A stretch of DNA of 64,000 bases, taken from Mycobacterium marinum. Its GTDB lineage: Bacteria; Actinomycetota; Actinomycetes; Mycobacteriales; Mycobacteriaceae. A program made the position numbers and the translations under genes. Positions 17,697 to 29,200 of this stretch are shown piece by piece. The notes beneath the pieces are model-generated. The model was not told where the DNA came from. It did no database searches and saw only the letters and a list, made by a program, of their open reading frames with translations. The stretch is taken from contig NZ_CP024190.1 in NCBI RefSeq assembly GCF_003391395.1, positions 3,534,001 through 3,598,000 of the forward strand, in the 5' to 3' direction. Every line of letters starts with the position of its first letter. Position 1 is the stretch's first letter.

Positions 17697-18539
17697 CTAG
17701 CCATCGCGCCCCTCGCGTTTGCGCCCCAGTGGCGCGGGGGCTACCGCACCCGGCGCCAGCCGGCGTGCGGCGACCAGAAACGCGGTGTGTCCGCGCATGG
17801 AATGCTGCGGCCGTACGGCCAGCCCGACAACGTTCCAGCCCCGCTGCAGGGTCTCCCACGATCTCGGCTCTGTCCAGCACTGCTGGGTCCGCACGGCCTC
17901 GACAACCTTGGACAGCTGGGTCACCGTGGCCACGTAGATCATCAACACGCCACCGGCGACCACCAGCCTGGAGACCGAGTCGAGCACCTCCCACGGCGCC
18001 AACATGTCCAGCACTACCCGGTCGATCGAGCCGTCGGGCAGCTCCGAGTCGGCGATATCGCTGATGATCAATTGCCAGTTGTCGGGCGCCTCGCCGTAGA
18101 AGTTGGTCACGTTGCGACGAGCATGCTCGGCATGATCGGCGCGCTGCTCATAGGAGATCACCTGCCCCTGCGGCCCGACCGCTCGCAGTAGTGACAGGGT
18201 GAGTGCCCCGGATCCGGCGCCCGCCTCGAGCACCCGGGCACCGGGAAAGATGTCGCCCTCGTGCACGATCTGCGCGGCGTCCTTGGGGTAGATCACCTGG
18301 GGCCCGCGGGGCATCGACATCACATAGTCGACCAGCAACGGGCGCAGCACCAGAAACTGCGCGCCATTGCTGGACTTGACCACGCTGCCTTGCTCCAGGC
18401 CGATGATCACGTCGTGCGCGATCCGGCCACGATGGGTATGGAACTCCGCGCCCGGAGTGAGGGTGATGGTGTAGTGACGCCCCTTGGCGTCGGTGAGCTG
18501 AACACGTTCGCCGACGTGAAACGGACCGGTCGCTGACAC
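17697..18539 (-). CDS. trmI: tRNA (adenine(58)-N1)-methyltransferase TrmI, Rv2118c homologue
   Basis: TrmI is a SAM-dependent enzyme that makes m1A58 in the T-loop of tRNA and acts as a homotetramer. The 280-residue protein has an N-terminal beta domain (VSATGPFHVGERVQLTDAKG) and a Rossmann domain with SAM motif I VLEAGAGSGALTLSLL. The catalytic-region motif VVLDMLAPWEVLD follows. The C-terminal tail is basic (APAPLGRKREGRDG). The GTG at 18539 gives exactly the length of the characterised M. tuberculosis protein. A longer in-frame extension to 18689 would overlap the divergent neighbour gene and is rejected. The 73 bp to the divergent start at 18613 must hold both promoters. Confidence 0.93.
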   Translation of the reverse strand: MSATGPFHVGERVQLTDAKGRHYTITLTPGAEFHTHRGRIAHDVIIGLEQGSVVKSSNGAQFLVLRPLLVDYVMSMPRGPQVIYPKDAAQIVHEGDIFPGARVLEAGAGSGALTLSLLRAVGPQGQVISYEQRADHAEHARRNVTNFYGEAPDNWQLIISDIADSELPDGSIDRVVLDMLAPWEVLDSVSRLVVAGGVLMIYVATVTQLSKVVEAVRTQQCWTEPRSWETLQRGWNVVGLAVRPQHSMRGHTAFLVAARRLAPGAVAPAPLGRKREGRDG

Positions 18540-18612
18540 GTCGTCTAGGGTGCCAGCTGACGCGCCGTAGCCGGTGTCCGGGGTTGTCGGTGCCCAGTCA
18601 TAGGCTGCGAAT

Positions 18613-19494
18613 ATGACGGACCAGCCGGGCTCCGTGGCGAGCGTGTACATCCGACCGGCGCTGTCGCCGTCACGGGCCGCCGATTTCAAACAGTGCCCGC
18701 TGCTGTACCGGTTTCGAGCGATCGACCGATTGCCCGAGAAACCGTCAACGGCGCAGCTGCGAGGCTCTGTGGTACATGCCGCCCTCGAGCAGCTCTACGC
18801 TCTACCCGCGGTGCAACGCGGCCCGGACACCGCCCGGTCACTGGTGGAATCCGCCTGGGAGCAGGTGATCGCCGGTGAGCTAGACCTTGCCGGAGAGCTG
18901 GCACCCGACCAGCAAGCCCAATTGCTCGAGGATGCCCGTGCACTGTTGTCGGGCTACTACCGGCTGGAAGATCCGAGGCGATTCGACCCGCAGAGCTGCG
19001 AGCAGCGCGTCGAGGTGGAGCTGGCAGACGGCACGCTGTTGCGCGGCTATATCGACCGGATCGACGTCGCCGCTACCGGTGAGTTGCGGGTGGTCGACTA
19101 CAAGACGGGCAAGGCCCCGCCTGCCGCCCGGGCGCTGGCGGAGTTCAAAGCCATGTTCCAGATGAAGTTCTACGGAGTAGCGCTGTTTCGGTCGCGGGGC
19201 GTGTTGCCCTCCCGACTGCGGTTGATCTATCTGGCTGACGGGCAGGTGCTGGACTATTCGCCGGATCGTGATGAGCTGCTTCGCTTTGAGAAGACCCTGA
19301 TGGCCATCTGGCGTGCCATCCAATCGGCGGGACAGTCGGGCGACTTCCGCCCCAATGCGTCGCGGCTATGCAATTGGTGCCCGCACCAGCAACACTGTCC
19401 CGCTTATGGCGGGACACCACCGCCGTATCCCGGGTGGCCGGATCGCCCGCCCGCCGAAGCGGTTTCGTGCTCCGCAATCGAGCCCACGCCATGA
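18613..19494 (+). CDS. RecB-like PD-(D/E)XK nuclease with Fe-S cluster motif, Rv2119 homologue
   Basis: This is a 293-residue protein of the Cas4/AddB/RecB-C-terminal nuclease type. The catalytic core motif ELRVVDYKTGKAPP lies near residue 160, with an upstream acidic residue in GYIDRIDVA. Four cysteines are arranged as one N-terminal Cys (FKQCPLLYRF) and a C-terminal trio (LCNWCPHQQHCPAYGG), as expected for a 4Fe-4S cluster stapling the nuclease fold. No helicase domain is present. It corresponds to M. tuberculosis Rv2119; a DNA-repair role is inferred. The stop overlaps the ATG of the next gene by 4 bp. Confidence 0.85.
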   Translation: MTDQPGSVASVYIRPALSPSRAADFKQCPLLYRFRAIDRLPEKPSTAQLRGSVVHAALEQLYALPAVQRGPDTARSLVESAWEQVIAGELDLAGELAPDQQAQLLEDARALLSGYYRLEDPRRFDPQSCEQRVEVELADGTLLRGYIDRIDVAATGELRVVDYKTGKAPPAARALAEFKAMFQMKFYGVALFRSRGVLPSRLRLIYLADGQVLDYSPDRDELLRFEKTLMAIWRAIQSAGQSGDFRPNASRLCNWCPHQQHCPAYGGTPPPYPGWPDRPPAEAVSCSAIEPTP

Positions 19495-20270
19495 ACGGTT
19501 GCTACTACCGCCGCCTGCCCGGGGCCGACGGCGATTACCAGATGTTCGACTCGACCGACTTCACCCGCAGCAATTGGGATCCCGACATTCAGCACGGCTC
19601 TCCCCCGTTGGCGCTGCTGACCAAACTGATCGAAGAACTGTCGGCGGGATCGGGTTTGCGGATCGGCCGGCTCAGCCTGGACATCCTCGGGGCGATTCCG
19701 GTGGCTCCGGTCCGGGCCCGGGCTTGGGTGCAGCGCCCGGGGTCGCGGGTCGCCATGATGGTTGCGGAGATGGTGGCCGATCGCGTGCTGGCCCGGGTGA
19801 CCGCGTGGCTACTGGCGGTCAGCGACACCACCGACGTCGCATCCGACCGGTATCCCCCGCTGGTGGAGGGACCGGCGCAACCCCGTCCGGCCGCCTTTGC
19901 CGGGGTCGGTGGCTACTTCGACGCGCTCAGCTGGCGCCCGCAGGACACCGAAGGACAACCCGCCGCGGTGTCCTGGTTCAGGCCGACGGCTCACATCGTC
20001 GACACCGATCCGGCGTCACCGCTGCAACAGCTGGCCGCCGTGGTCGACTGCGCCAACGGCGTCGGAGCGATCCTGGATCCCAACCGGTTTCTCTTCATGA
20101 ACACCGATACGGTCGTTCATCTGCACCGACTTCCGACCGGCACCGATTTCGCGTTGCGCGCTCGCGCCTCCGTCGGGCCAGATGGCCTGGGAGTGACGAC
20201 GGCTGAGATTTTCGATAAGACCGGATTTGTGGGGACGTCGGCGCAGACGCTGCTGGTGCGGCGCCGGTAG
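19491..20270 (+). CDS. Thioesterase-like (double hotdog) protein
   Basis: This 259-residue protein resembles the acyl-CoA thioesterase/TesB-like double-hotdog family common in mycobacteria. The N-terminal half contains WDPDIQHGSPPLALLTKLIE and LGAIPVAPVRARAWVQRPG. The C-terminal half contains LFMNTDTVVHLHRLPTGTDF and GVTTAEIFDKTGFVGTSAQT. The ATG at 19491 overlaps the stop of the nuclease gene by 4 bp (ATGA), so it is probably coupled to it. It ends 20 bp from the convergent NRPS gene. It could belong to acyl metabolism near the lipopeptide locus, but orientation and coupling tie it to the Rv2119 homologue. Its substrate is unknown. Confidence 0.7.
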   Translation: MNGCYYRRLPGADGDYQMFDSTDFTRSNWDPDIQHGSPPLALLTKLIEELSAGSGLRIGRLSLDILGAIPVAPVRARAWVQRPGSRVAMMVAEMVADRVLARVTAWLLAVSDTTDVASDRYPPLVEGPAQPRPAAFAGVGGYFDALSWRPQDTEGQPAAVSWFRPTAHIVDTDPASPLQQLAAVVDCANGVGAILDPNRFLFMNTDTVVHLHRLPTGTDFALRARASVGPDGLGVTTAEIFDKTGFVGTSAQTLLVRRR

Positions 20271-20277
20271 TCCGGCG
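20262..20277. terminator. Short hairpin between convergent genes (possible terminator)
   Basis: The sequence CGCCGG-TAGT-CCGGCG forms a perfect 6-bp stem with a 4-nt loop across the stop of the thioesterase-like gene, just before the convergent NRPS stop at 20291. There is no U-tract, as is common for mycobacterial terminators. The position suits bidirectional termination, but short GC hairpins are frequent in this genome. Confidence 0.3.
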
Positions 20278-20290
20278 GCGCAACGTCGGC

Positions 20291-23200
20291 TCAAGCTTCT
20301 AATAGTTTCTTGAGTTGTTCGCCGTACATGCTGAGCGATTCGGCGGTCAGCATCTCATGGTGTGTGCAGTCGACGGAGTACGTTGTAATGTCGCCGGCAA
20401 TATAATTTCGCCAATTTTGCAGTTGCGACGAATCACTCATTTGTCCACTACGCCCAGCGAGAAATATGGTCATATCGCCGTCGAACACGTCGGGCTTGTG
20501 TTCCAGGAGATACGACTGGACCGCTTTGGCATTTCGGGCTGCGAAGTCAAATATTCCGCTGGGCAGAGCGGTAAAGTCCACCACTTCTCGCAGTTGGTTA
20601 ATCAGCTGCTCCGCTTGCTCTCGAACAGCCGCGTGGTTAGGCCGCGAGCTGCCGTCCACGATCTGATCATCTTCAACCCCAAGGTTTCTCAATGTACTGC
20701 CGAGCAGTTGCGGCGGATCCAACAGGATCAACCGTTGCACCACACATCCGCGTCGGTGAAGTTCGATGGCAAGCTCGTGAGCCACGACGCCACCAAAAGA
20801 CCAGCCGAGGAGGTTATAGGGTCCGGCAGGGTAGGCCGCTTGAAGCCTGTCCGCATAGTTTGCCGCCATGCTGCGAATCGATTCGGGTTCAGCTTCGCCA
20901 TTTTCCGCGATTTGGTTAATGCCGATTATCGGGCAGTCCAAATAGTTTCCCAAAGCCCGATAAGACCAGCTGAGCCCGAGGCCATCATGAATACAGCACA
21001 ACGGAACACCCGTGTCCTCCTTGAGGATCTCGACCGGGACTACTTCCATTCCGTTGTCACTTGTGTGCAGTCGCTGACTCAAGATTCTCACTGAGGGCGC
21101 GTCGCGCAAGGTGCGCGCCGGAAGTTCAAGACCGAGGGCTTTGTTGACCTTGGCGATCACCCGCAGCGCAGAGAGTGAGTCTCCACCCAGTTCAGAAAAC
21201 GAGTCCTCAACCCCCACCCGCTCCAACCCCAACACCTCGGCATAAATACCCGCCAAAATCTCCTGCACCGGCCCCACCGGAGCCCGATAACGATCACCAT
21301 CGCCATACTCCGGCGCCGGCAAAGCCCGCCTATCCAACTTCCCATTAACCGTCAACGGCAACCCCGCCACCACCACCACCGCGGCCGGCACCATATACCC
21401 CGGCAACCGCTGCCCCAACACCCCACGCACCACCACCGGATCCACCGCCCCCGTCACATACCCCACCAACCGCCGATCACCACCACGATCCTCACGAACA
21501 ACCACCACCGCCTGACCCACCCCATCAACAGCACCCAACGCCGCCTGAACCTCACCCAACTCAATCCGATACCCACGAACCTTCACCTGATCATCAACAC
21601 GCCCCCGATACTGCAACTGCCCATCCCGACCCCAACACACCAAATCCCCCGTCCGATACATCCGCTCACCAACACCCCCAAACGGACACGCCACAAACCG
21701 CGACCCCGTCAACGACCCCCGCCCCCAATACCCCACACCCACCCCAACACCAGCCACATACAACTCCCCCACCACACCCACCGGCACCGGCCGCAACCAC
21801 CCATCGAGCACAAAAAAGCCCAGATGCCCCAACGGCACCCCAATCGGACTCACCGCACTCTCAGCGTCAGCGCCAACAATTTCACGCACCGAGGCATGCA
21901 CCGTCGTCTCAGTCGTGCCATACAAATTGATCAACCGCGCCACCCCCGGACGCCGCGCCAACCACACCCCCGCACGCTGAGGCTCAAACGCCTCCCCCGC
22001 CAAAAGCACCGCCTCAACCCGTAACTCACGCCCCAAACCAGACCGGACCGCAACAGCACCCTGCAACGCATAAAACGCCGACGGCGTCTGACTCAAAACA
22101 CTGACCCGCTCAGCCACCAACAACGCGAGGAAATCCTCAGGCGAACCCACCACCTGCTCGGGCACCACCACCAACCGCCCACCACTTAACAACGCCCCCC
22201 AAATCTCACACACCGAAACATCAAAGGCATACGAATGCCACTGCGACCACACCCCCGCCACCGGCACACTCGAGGCCAACGACTCCACCAACGCGACCAC
22301 ATTGCGATGACTAACCGCCACACCCTTAGGAATGCCGGTGGTCCCGGAGGTGTAGATCAGATACGCGATGTCATCAGCAGCCGGTGCCACCAAACCCGTA
22401 CCCGCACAAGCCTCAACACCCGCATCAGCAACATCGACGACCACACAACCGCACTCATCCAACCCCGCAGCCCACCCACCGGTAGTCACCACCGCCACCG
22501 GCCCAGCATCAGCAACCATGAACCGCACCCGCGCCGCCGGCAACCCCGGATCAATCGGCACATACGCCGCCCCAGTCTTTAACACCGCCAAAATCGCGGT
22601 CACCGCCTGAGCACAACGACCAAACACCAACGCCACCCGCTGCCCCGGACCCGCACCCAAACCCACCAAAAAACGCGCCAACCGATTCGAGGCCTCATCA
22701 AGCTCGCCATAGGTCAGGCTCTGACCCTCAAAACTGAGCGCCACCGCATCCCGATCACGGACAACCTGAGCATCAAACAACGCCGGAATCGACACCCTCA
22801 CCGGCACCGACGCACCCAACACCGCCCGATTACCCCACCCATCCAACCGAACACGCTCCACCGAATCCAACACATCCAACGACGAAACCCGCACCCCCAC
22901 ATCACCAGTCATCGCCACCAACACCCGCCCCAACCGCTCGATCAGCATCTCGATACTGCCCGCATCAAACACATCAGTACGAAACTCCACCCCCCCACCA
23001 ATCCCAGCGGGCTCCCCAGCCTCGGTCCAACGCTCAGCCAGCGAGAACAGCGCGTCGGTGCGGGCGGTGCGCGTGTCTACCGGCATCGGGGTGACCTCTA
23101 CGTCCCCCAACACCAAGCCCTTGGCCGGGTTATCTTGTTGCCCTGGGAAGTTCAGCCAGGTCAACACCACCTGGGCAAGCGGGGAGTGGGTCAGACTTCG

Positions 23201-26200
23201 GTTTGAGTTGAGCCGCTCCACCAGTACCTCAATGGGCACGTCTTGATTCTCGTAGGCATCAAGACTGCTCGCTCGCACCTGCGCCAGCAGATCCGCAACG
23301 GTGGGATCAGCCGACATATCAACCCGCAACACCAACGTGTTGTGGAATAGGCCCACTAGATCGTCGAGTGCGGGGTCGCGCCGTCCGGCGACCGGAACCC
23401 CTACCGCCACCTCAGAACTCGCACTGATCTTGGCCAACACCACCGCCAACGCCGCCTGAACCACCATGAAACTGGTCGCATTATGCTCACGAGCCACCCG
23501 AGCAATCTGCTGCTGCAACCCCACCGACCAATCAATACCCACCCTGCCACCACGATGATCAGCCACCGGCGGATAAGGCCGATCAGTAGGCAACGCCAAA
23601 CGCTCCGGCATCCCCGCCAAAACCCGCTGCCAATAAGCCAACTGAGCAGCAATCGGGCTACCCTCATCCCCAATATCACCCAACCGCGCACGCTGCCACA
23701 ACGTGTAATCGCCATACTGCACCGCCAACGGCGCCCAACCCGGAACACACCCCGCACAACGAGCGGCATAAGCCACCCCCAAATCACGCGCCAGCGGAGT
23801 CATCGACCAACCATCACCAGCAATATGGTGCACCACACACACCAACACATGCTCATCCGCACTAACACGGAAAAGCACCACACGCAAAGGAATCTCAGTC
23901 GCCAAACTAAACGCATAACCAGCCACCGCAGCAACGGCCTCACCCAACCGCCCTACCGACCACCCACCCGCATCAACAACCCGCCACCCAAAATCAGCCC
24001 GCTCAACAGCCACCACCACCTGCTGGGGCACACCCCCCACCGCAGGAAACACCGTACGCAAACTCTCATGACGGCCCACCACATCCACCCACGCCGCACC
24101 CAACGCATCAACATCCAAACCCCCACCCAACCGAAACGCCGCCGCCATGTTGTAAACCGCCGACGGCCCCTGCACCTGCTCCAAAAACCACAACCCACTC
24201 TGAGTAAACGACAACGGCACCACCGCAGGCCGCGGCCCCGCCACCAACGGCACCACCGGCACCACCGAACCCGAAACCCCACCCACACACGACGCCAACC
24301 CCGCCACCGTCGGCCACTCAAACAACACCCGCACCGACAAATCAACACCCAAACCAGCATTAACCGCAGCAATCAACCGCATCGCCGACAACGAATCCCC
24401 ACCCAACTCAAAAAACGAGTCCTCAACCCCCACCCGCTCCAACCCCAACACCTCGGCATAAATACCCGCCAAAATCTCCTGCACCGGCCCCACCGGAGCC
24501 CGATAACGATCACCATCGCCATACTCCGGCGCCGGCAAAGCCCGCCTATCCAACTTCCCATTAACCGTCAACGGCAACCCCGCCACCACCACCACCGCGG
24601 CCGGCACCATATACCCCGGCAACCGCTGCCCCAACACCCCACGCACCACCACCGGATCCACCGCCCCCGTCACATACCCCACCAACCGCCGATCACCACC
24701 ACGATCCTCACGAACAACCACCACCGCCTGACCCACCCCATCAACAGCACCCAACGCCGCCTGAACCTCACCCAACTCAATCCGATACCCACGAACCTTC
24801 ACCTGATCATCAACACGCCCCCGATACTGCAACTGCCCATCCCGACCCCAACACACCAAATCCCCCGTCCGATACATCCGCTCACCAACACCCCCAAACG
24901 GACACGCCACAAACCGCGACCCCGTCAACGACCCCCGCCCCCAATACCCCACACCCACCCCAACACCAGCCACATACAACTCCCCCACCACACCCACCGG
25001 CACCGGCCGCAACCACCCATCCAGCACAAAAAAGCCCAGATGCCCCAACGGCACCCCAATCGGACTCACCGCACTCTCAGCGTCAGCGCCAACAATTTCA
25101 CGCACCGAGGCATGCACCGTCGTCTCAGTCGTGCCATACAAATTGATCAACCGCGCCACCCCCGGACGCCGCGCCAACCACACCCCCGCACGCTGAGGCT
25201 CAAACGCCTCCCCCGCCAAAAGCACCGCCTCAACCCGTAACTCACGCCCCAAACCAGACCGGACCGCAACAGCACCCTGCAACGCATAAAACGCCGACGG
25301 CGTCTGACTCAAAACACTGACCCGCTCAGCCACCAACAACGCGAGGAAATCCTCAGGCGAACCCACCACCTGCTCGGGCACCACCACCAACCGCCCACCA
25401 CTTAACAACGCCCCCCAAATCTCACACACCGAAACATCAAAGGCATACGAATGCCACTGCGACCACACCCCCGCCACCGGCACACTCGAGGCCAACGACT
25501 CCACCAACGCGACCACATTGCGATGACTAACCGCCACACCCTTAGGAATGCCGGTGGTCCCGGAGGTGTAGATCAGATACGCGATGTCATCAGCAGCCGG
25601 TGCCACCAAACCCGTACCCGCACAAGCCTCAACACCCGCATCAGCAACATCGACGACCACACAACCGCACCCATCCAACCCCGCAGCCCACCCACCGGTA
25701 GTCACCACCGCCACCGGCCCAGCATCAGCAACCATGAACCGCACCCGCGCCGCCGGCAACCCCGGATCAATCGGCACATACGCCGCCCCAGTCTTTAACA
25801 CCGCCAAAATCGCGGTCACCGCCTGAGCACAACGACCAAACACCAACGCCACCCGCTGCCCCGGACCCGCACCCAAACCCACCAAAAAACGCGCCAACCG
25901 ATTCGAGGCCTCATCAAGCTCGCCATAGGTCAGGCTCTGACCCTCAAAACTGAGCGCCACCGCATCCCGATCACGGACAACCTGAGCATCAAACAACGCC
26001 GGAATCGACACCCCCACCGGCACCGACGCACCCAACACCGCCCGATTACCCCACCCATCCAACCGAACACGCTCCACCGAATCCAACACATCCAACGACG
26101 AAACCCGCACCCCCACATCACCAGTCATCGCCACCAACACCCGCCCCAACCGCTCGATCAGCATCTCGATACTGCCCGCATCAAACACATCAGTACGAAA

Positions 26201-29200
26201 CTCCACCCCCCCACCAATCCCAGCGGGCTCCCCAGCCTCGGTCCAACGCTCCCCCACAAAAAACGCCAAATCGATCCGCGCAGAACCGGTATCCACCGGC
26301 AACGCAGTCACCTGCACGTCACCCAACACCAACCCCGAACCCGGATCACTAAGCTGCCCCGGGAAGTTCTGCCACGCCAACATCACCTGAACCAGCGGAT
26401 GATGAGTCAAACTACGCACCGGGTTCAGCCGCTCCACCAACACCTCAAACGGCACGTCCTGATGCTCGTAAGCATCAAGACTGCTCGCTCGCACCTGCGC
26501 CAACAGATCCGCAACGGTGGGATCAGCCGACATATCAACCCGCAACACCAACGTGTTGACAAACATCCCCACCAACTCATCAAGCCCACGATCACCACGC
26601 CCAGCGACCGGAACCCCCACCGCCACCTCAGAACTCGCACTGATCTTGGCCAACACCACCGCCAACGCCGCCTGAACCACCATGAAACTGGTCGCATTAT
26701 GCTCACGAGCCACCCGAGCAATCTGCTGCTGCAACCCCACCGACCAATCAATACCCACCCTGCCACCACGATGATCAGCCACCGGCGGATAAGGCCGATC
26801 AGTAGGCAACGCCAAACGCTCCGGCATCCCCGCCAAAACCCGCTGCCAATAAGCCAACTGAGCAGCAATCGGGCTACCCTCATCCCCAATATCACCCAAC
26901 CGCGCACGCTGCCACAACGTGTAATCGCCATACTGCACCGCCAACGGCGCCCAACCCGGAACACACCCCGCACAACGAGCGGCATAAGCCACCCCCAAAT
27001 CACGCGCCAGCGGAGTCATCGACCAACCATCACCAGCAATATGGTGCACCACACACACCAACACATGCTCATCCGCACTAACACGGAAAAGCACCACACG
27101 CAAAGGAATCTCAGTCGCCAAACTAAACGCATAACCAGCCACCGCAGCAACGGCCTCACCCAACCGCCCTACCGACCACCCACCCGCATCAACAACCCGC
27201 CACCCAAAATCAGCCCGCTCAACAGCCACCACCACCTGCTGGGGCACACCCCCCACCGCAGGAAACACCGTACGCAAACTCTCATGACGGCCCACCACAT
27301 CCACCCACGCCGCACCCAACGCATCAACATCCAAACCCCCACCCAACCGAAACGCCGCCGCCATGTTGTAAACCGCCGACGGCCCCTGCACCTGCTCCAA
27401 AAACCACAACCCACTCTGAGTAAACGACAACGGCACCACCGCAGGCCGCGGCCCCGCCACCAACGGCACCACCGGCACCACCGAACCCGAAACCCCACCC
27501 ACACACGACGCCAACCCCGCCACCGTCGGCCACTCAAACAACACCCGCACCGACAAATCAACACCCAAACCAGCATTAACCGCAGCAATCAACCGCATCG
27601 CCGACAACGAATCCCCACCCAACTCAAAAAACGAGTCCTCAACCCCCACCCGCTCCAACCCCAACACCTCGGCATAAATACCCGCCAAAATCTCCTGCAC
27701 CGGCCCCACCGGAGCCCGATAACGATCACCATCGCCATACTCCGGCGCCGGCAAAGCCCGCCTATCCAACTTCCCATTAACCGTCAACGGCAACCCCGCC
27801 ACCACCACCACCGCGGCCGGCACCATATACCCCGGCAACCGCTGCCCCAACACCCCACGCACCACCACCGGATCCACCGCCCCCGTCACATACCCCACCA
27901 ACCGCCGATCACCACCACGATCCTCACGAACAACCACCACCGCCTGACCCACCCCATCAACAGCACCCAACGCCGCCTGAACCTCACCCAACTCAATCCG
28001 ATACCCACGAACCTTCACCTGATCATCAACACGCCCCCGATACTGCAACTGCCCATCCCGACCCCAACACACCAAATCCCCCGTCCGATACATCCGCTCA
28101 CCAACACCCCCAAACGGACACGCCACAAACCGCGACCCCGTCAACGACCCCCGCCCCCAATACCCCACACCCACCCCAACACCAGCCACATACAACTCCC
28201 CCACCACACCCACCGGCACCGGCCGCAACCACCCATCCAGCACAAACAACGCCGCCCCCGACACCGGCGAACCAATCGGCGGCGCCCCCGACCCCGCCAC
28301 CAACGGCGCACTCAGCGCCACCCACATCGTGGTTTCGGTCGGACCGTATTCGTTGATCATCAGCCGCCCGGGTGCCCACCGATCCACCACCTCGCCGGGG
28401 CAGCCCTCACCACCTACCAGTAATGCCACCGACTCCAGCCCCTGCGGCGATAACACCCCCGCTGCGGTCGGTGTCTGACTCAAAACGGTGACCCGCTCCG
28501 CAATCAGCAACGCGTGGAAGTCTTCGGGGGAACCCGCCACCTGCTCGGGTACCACCACCAACCGGCCCCCGTGCAACAAAGCGCCCCAGATCTCCCAACC
28601 TGAGATATCGAAGCTATAGGAGTGCCATTGGGTCCAGACTTGCTCCGGTCCCCACGGCACACCCGCGTCCGCTGATGCCACCAGTTGAGTGACGTTGCGG
28701 TGGGTGATCGCCACTCCCTTGGGGGTGCCGGTGGTCCCGGAGGTGTAGATCAGATACGCGATGTCATCAGCAGCCGGTGCCACCAAACCCGTACCCGCAC
28801 AAGCCTCAACACCCGCATCAGCAACATCGACGACCACACAACCGCACTCATCCAACCCCGCAGCCCACCCACCGGTAGTCACCACCGCCACCGGCCCAGC
28901 ATCAGCAACCATGAACCGCACCCGCGCCGCCGGCAACCCCGGATCAATCGGCACATACGCCGCCCCAGTCTTTAACACCGCCAAAATCGCGGTCACCGCC
29001 TGAGCACAACGACCAAACACCAACGCCACCCGCTGCCCCGGACCCGCACCCAAACCCACCAAAAAACGCGCCAACCGATTCGAGGCCTCATCAAGCTCGC
29101 CATAGGTCAGGCTCTGACCCTCAAAACTGAGCGCCACCGCATCCCGATCACGGACAACCTGAGCATCAAACAACGCCGGAATCGACACCCCCACCGGCAC

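Noticed and set aside
18540..18689. A 50-residue N-terminal extension of TrmI
   Set aside because: It would overlap the divergent nuclease gene. The 280-residue form equals the characterised M. tuberculosis enzyme.
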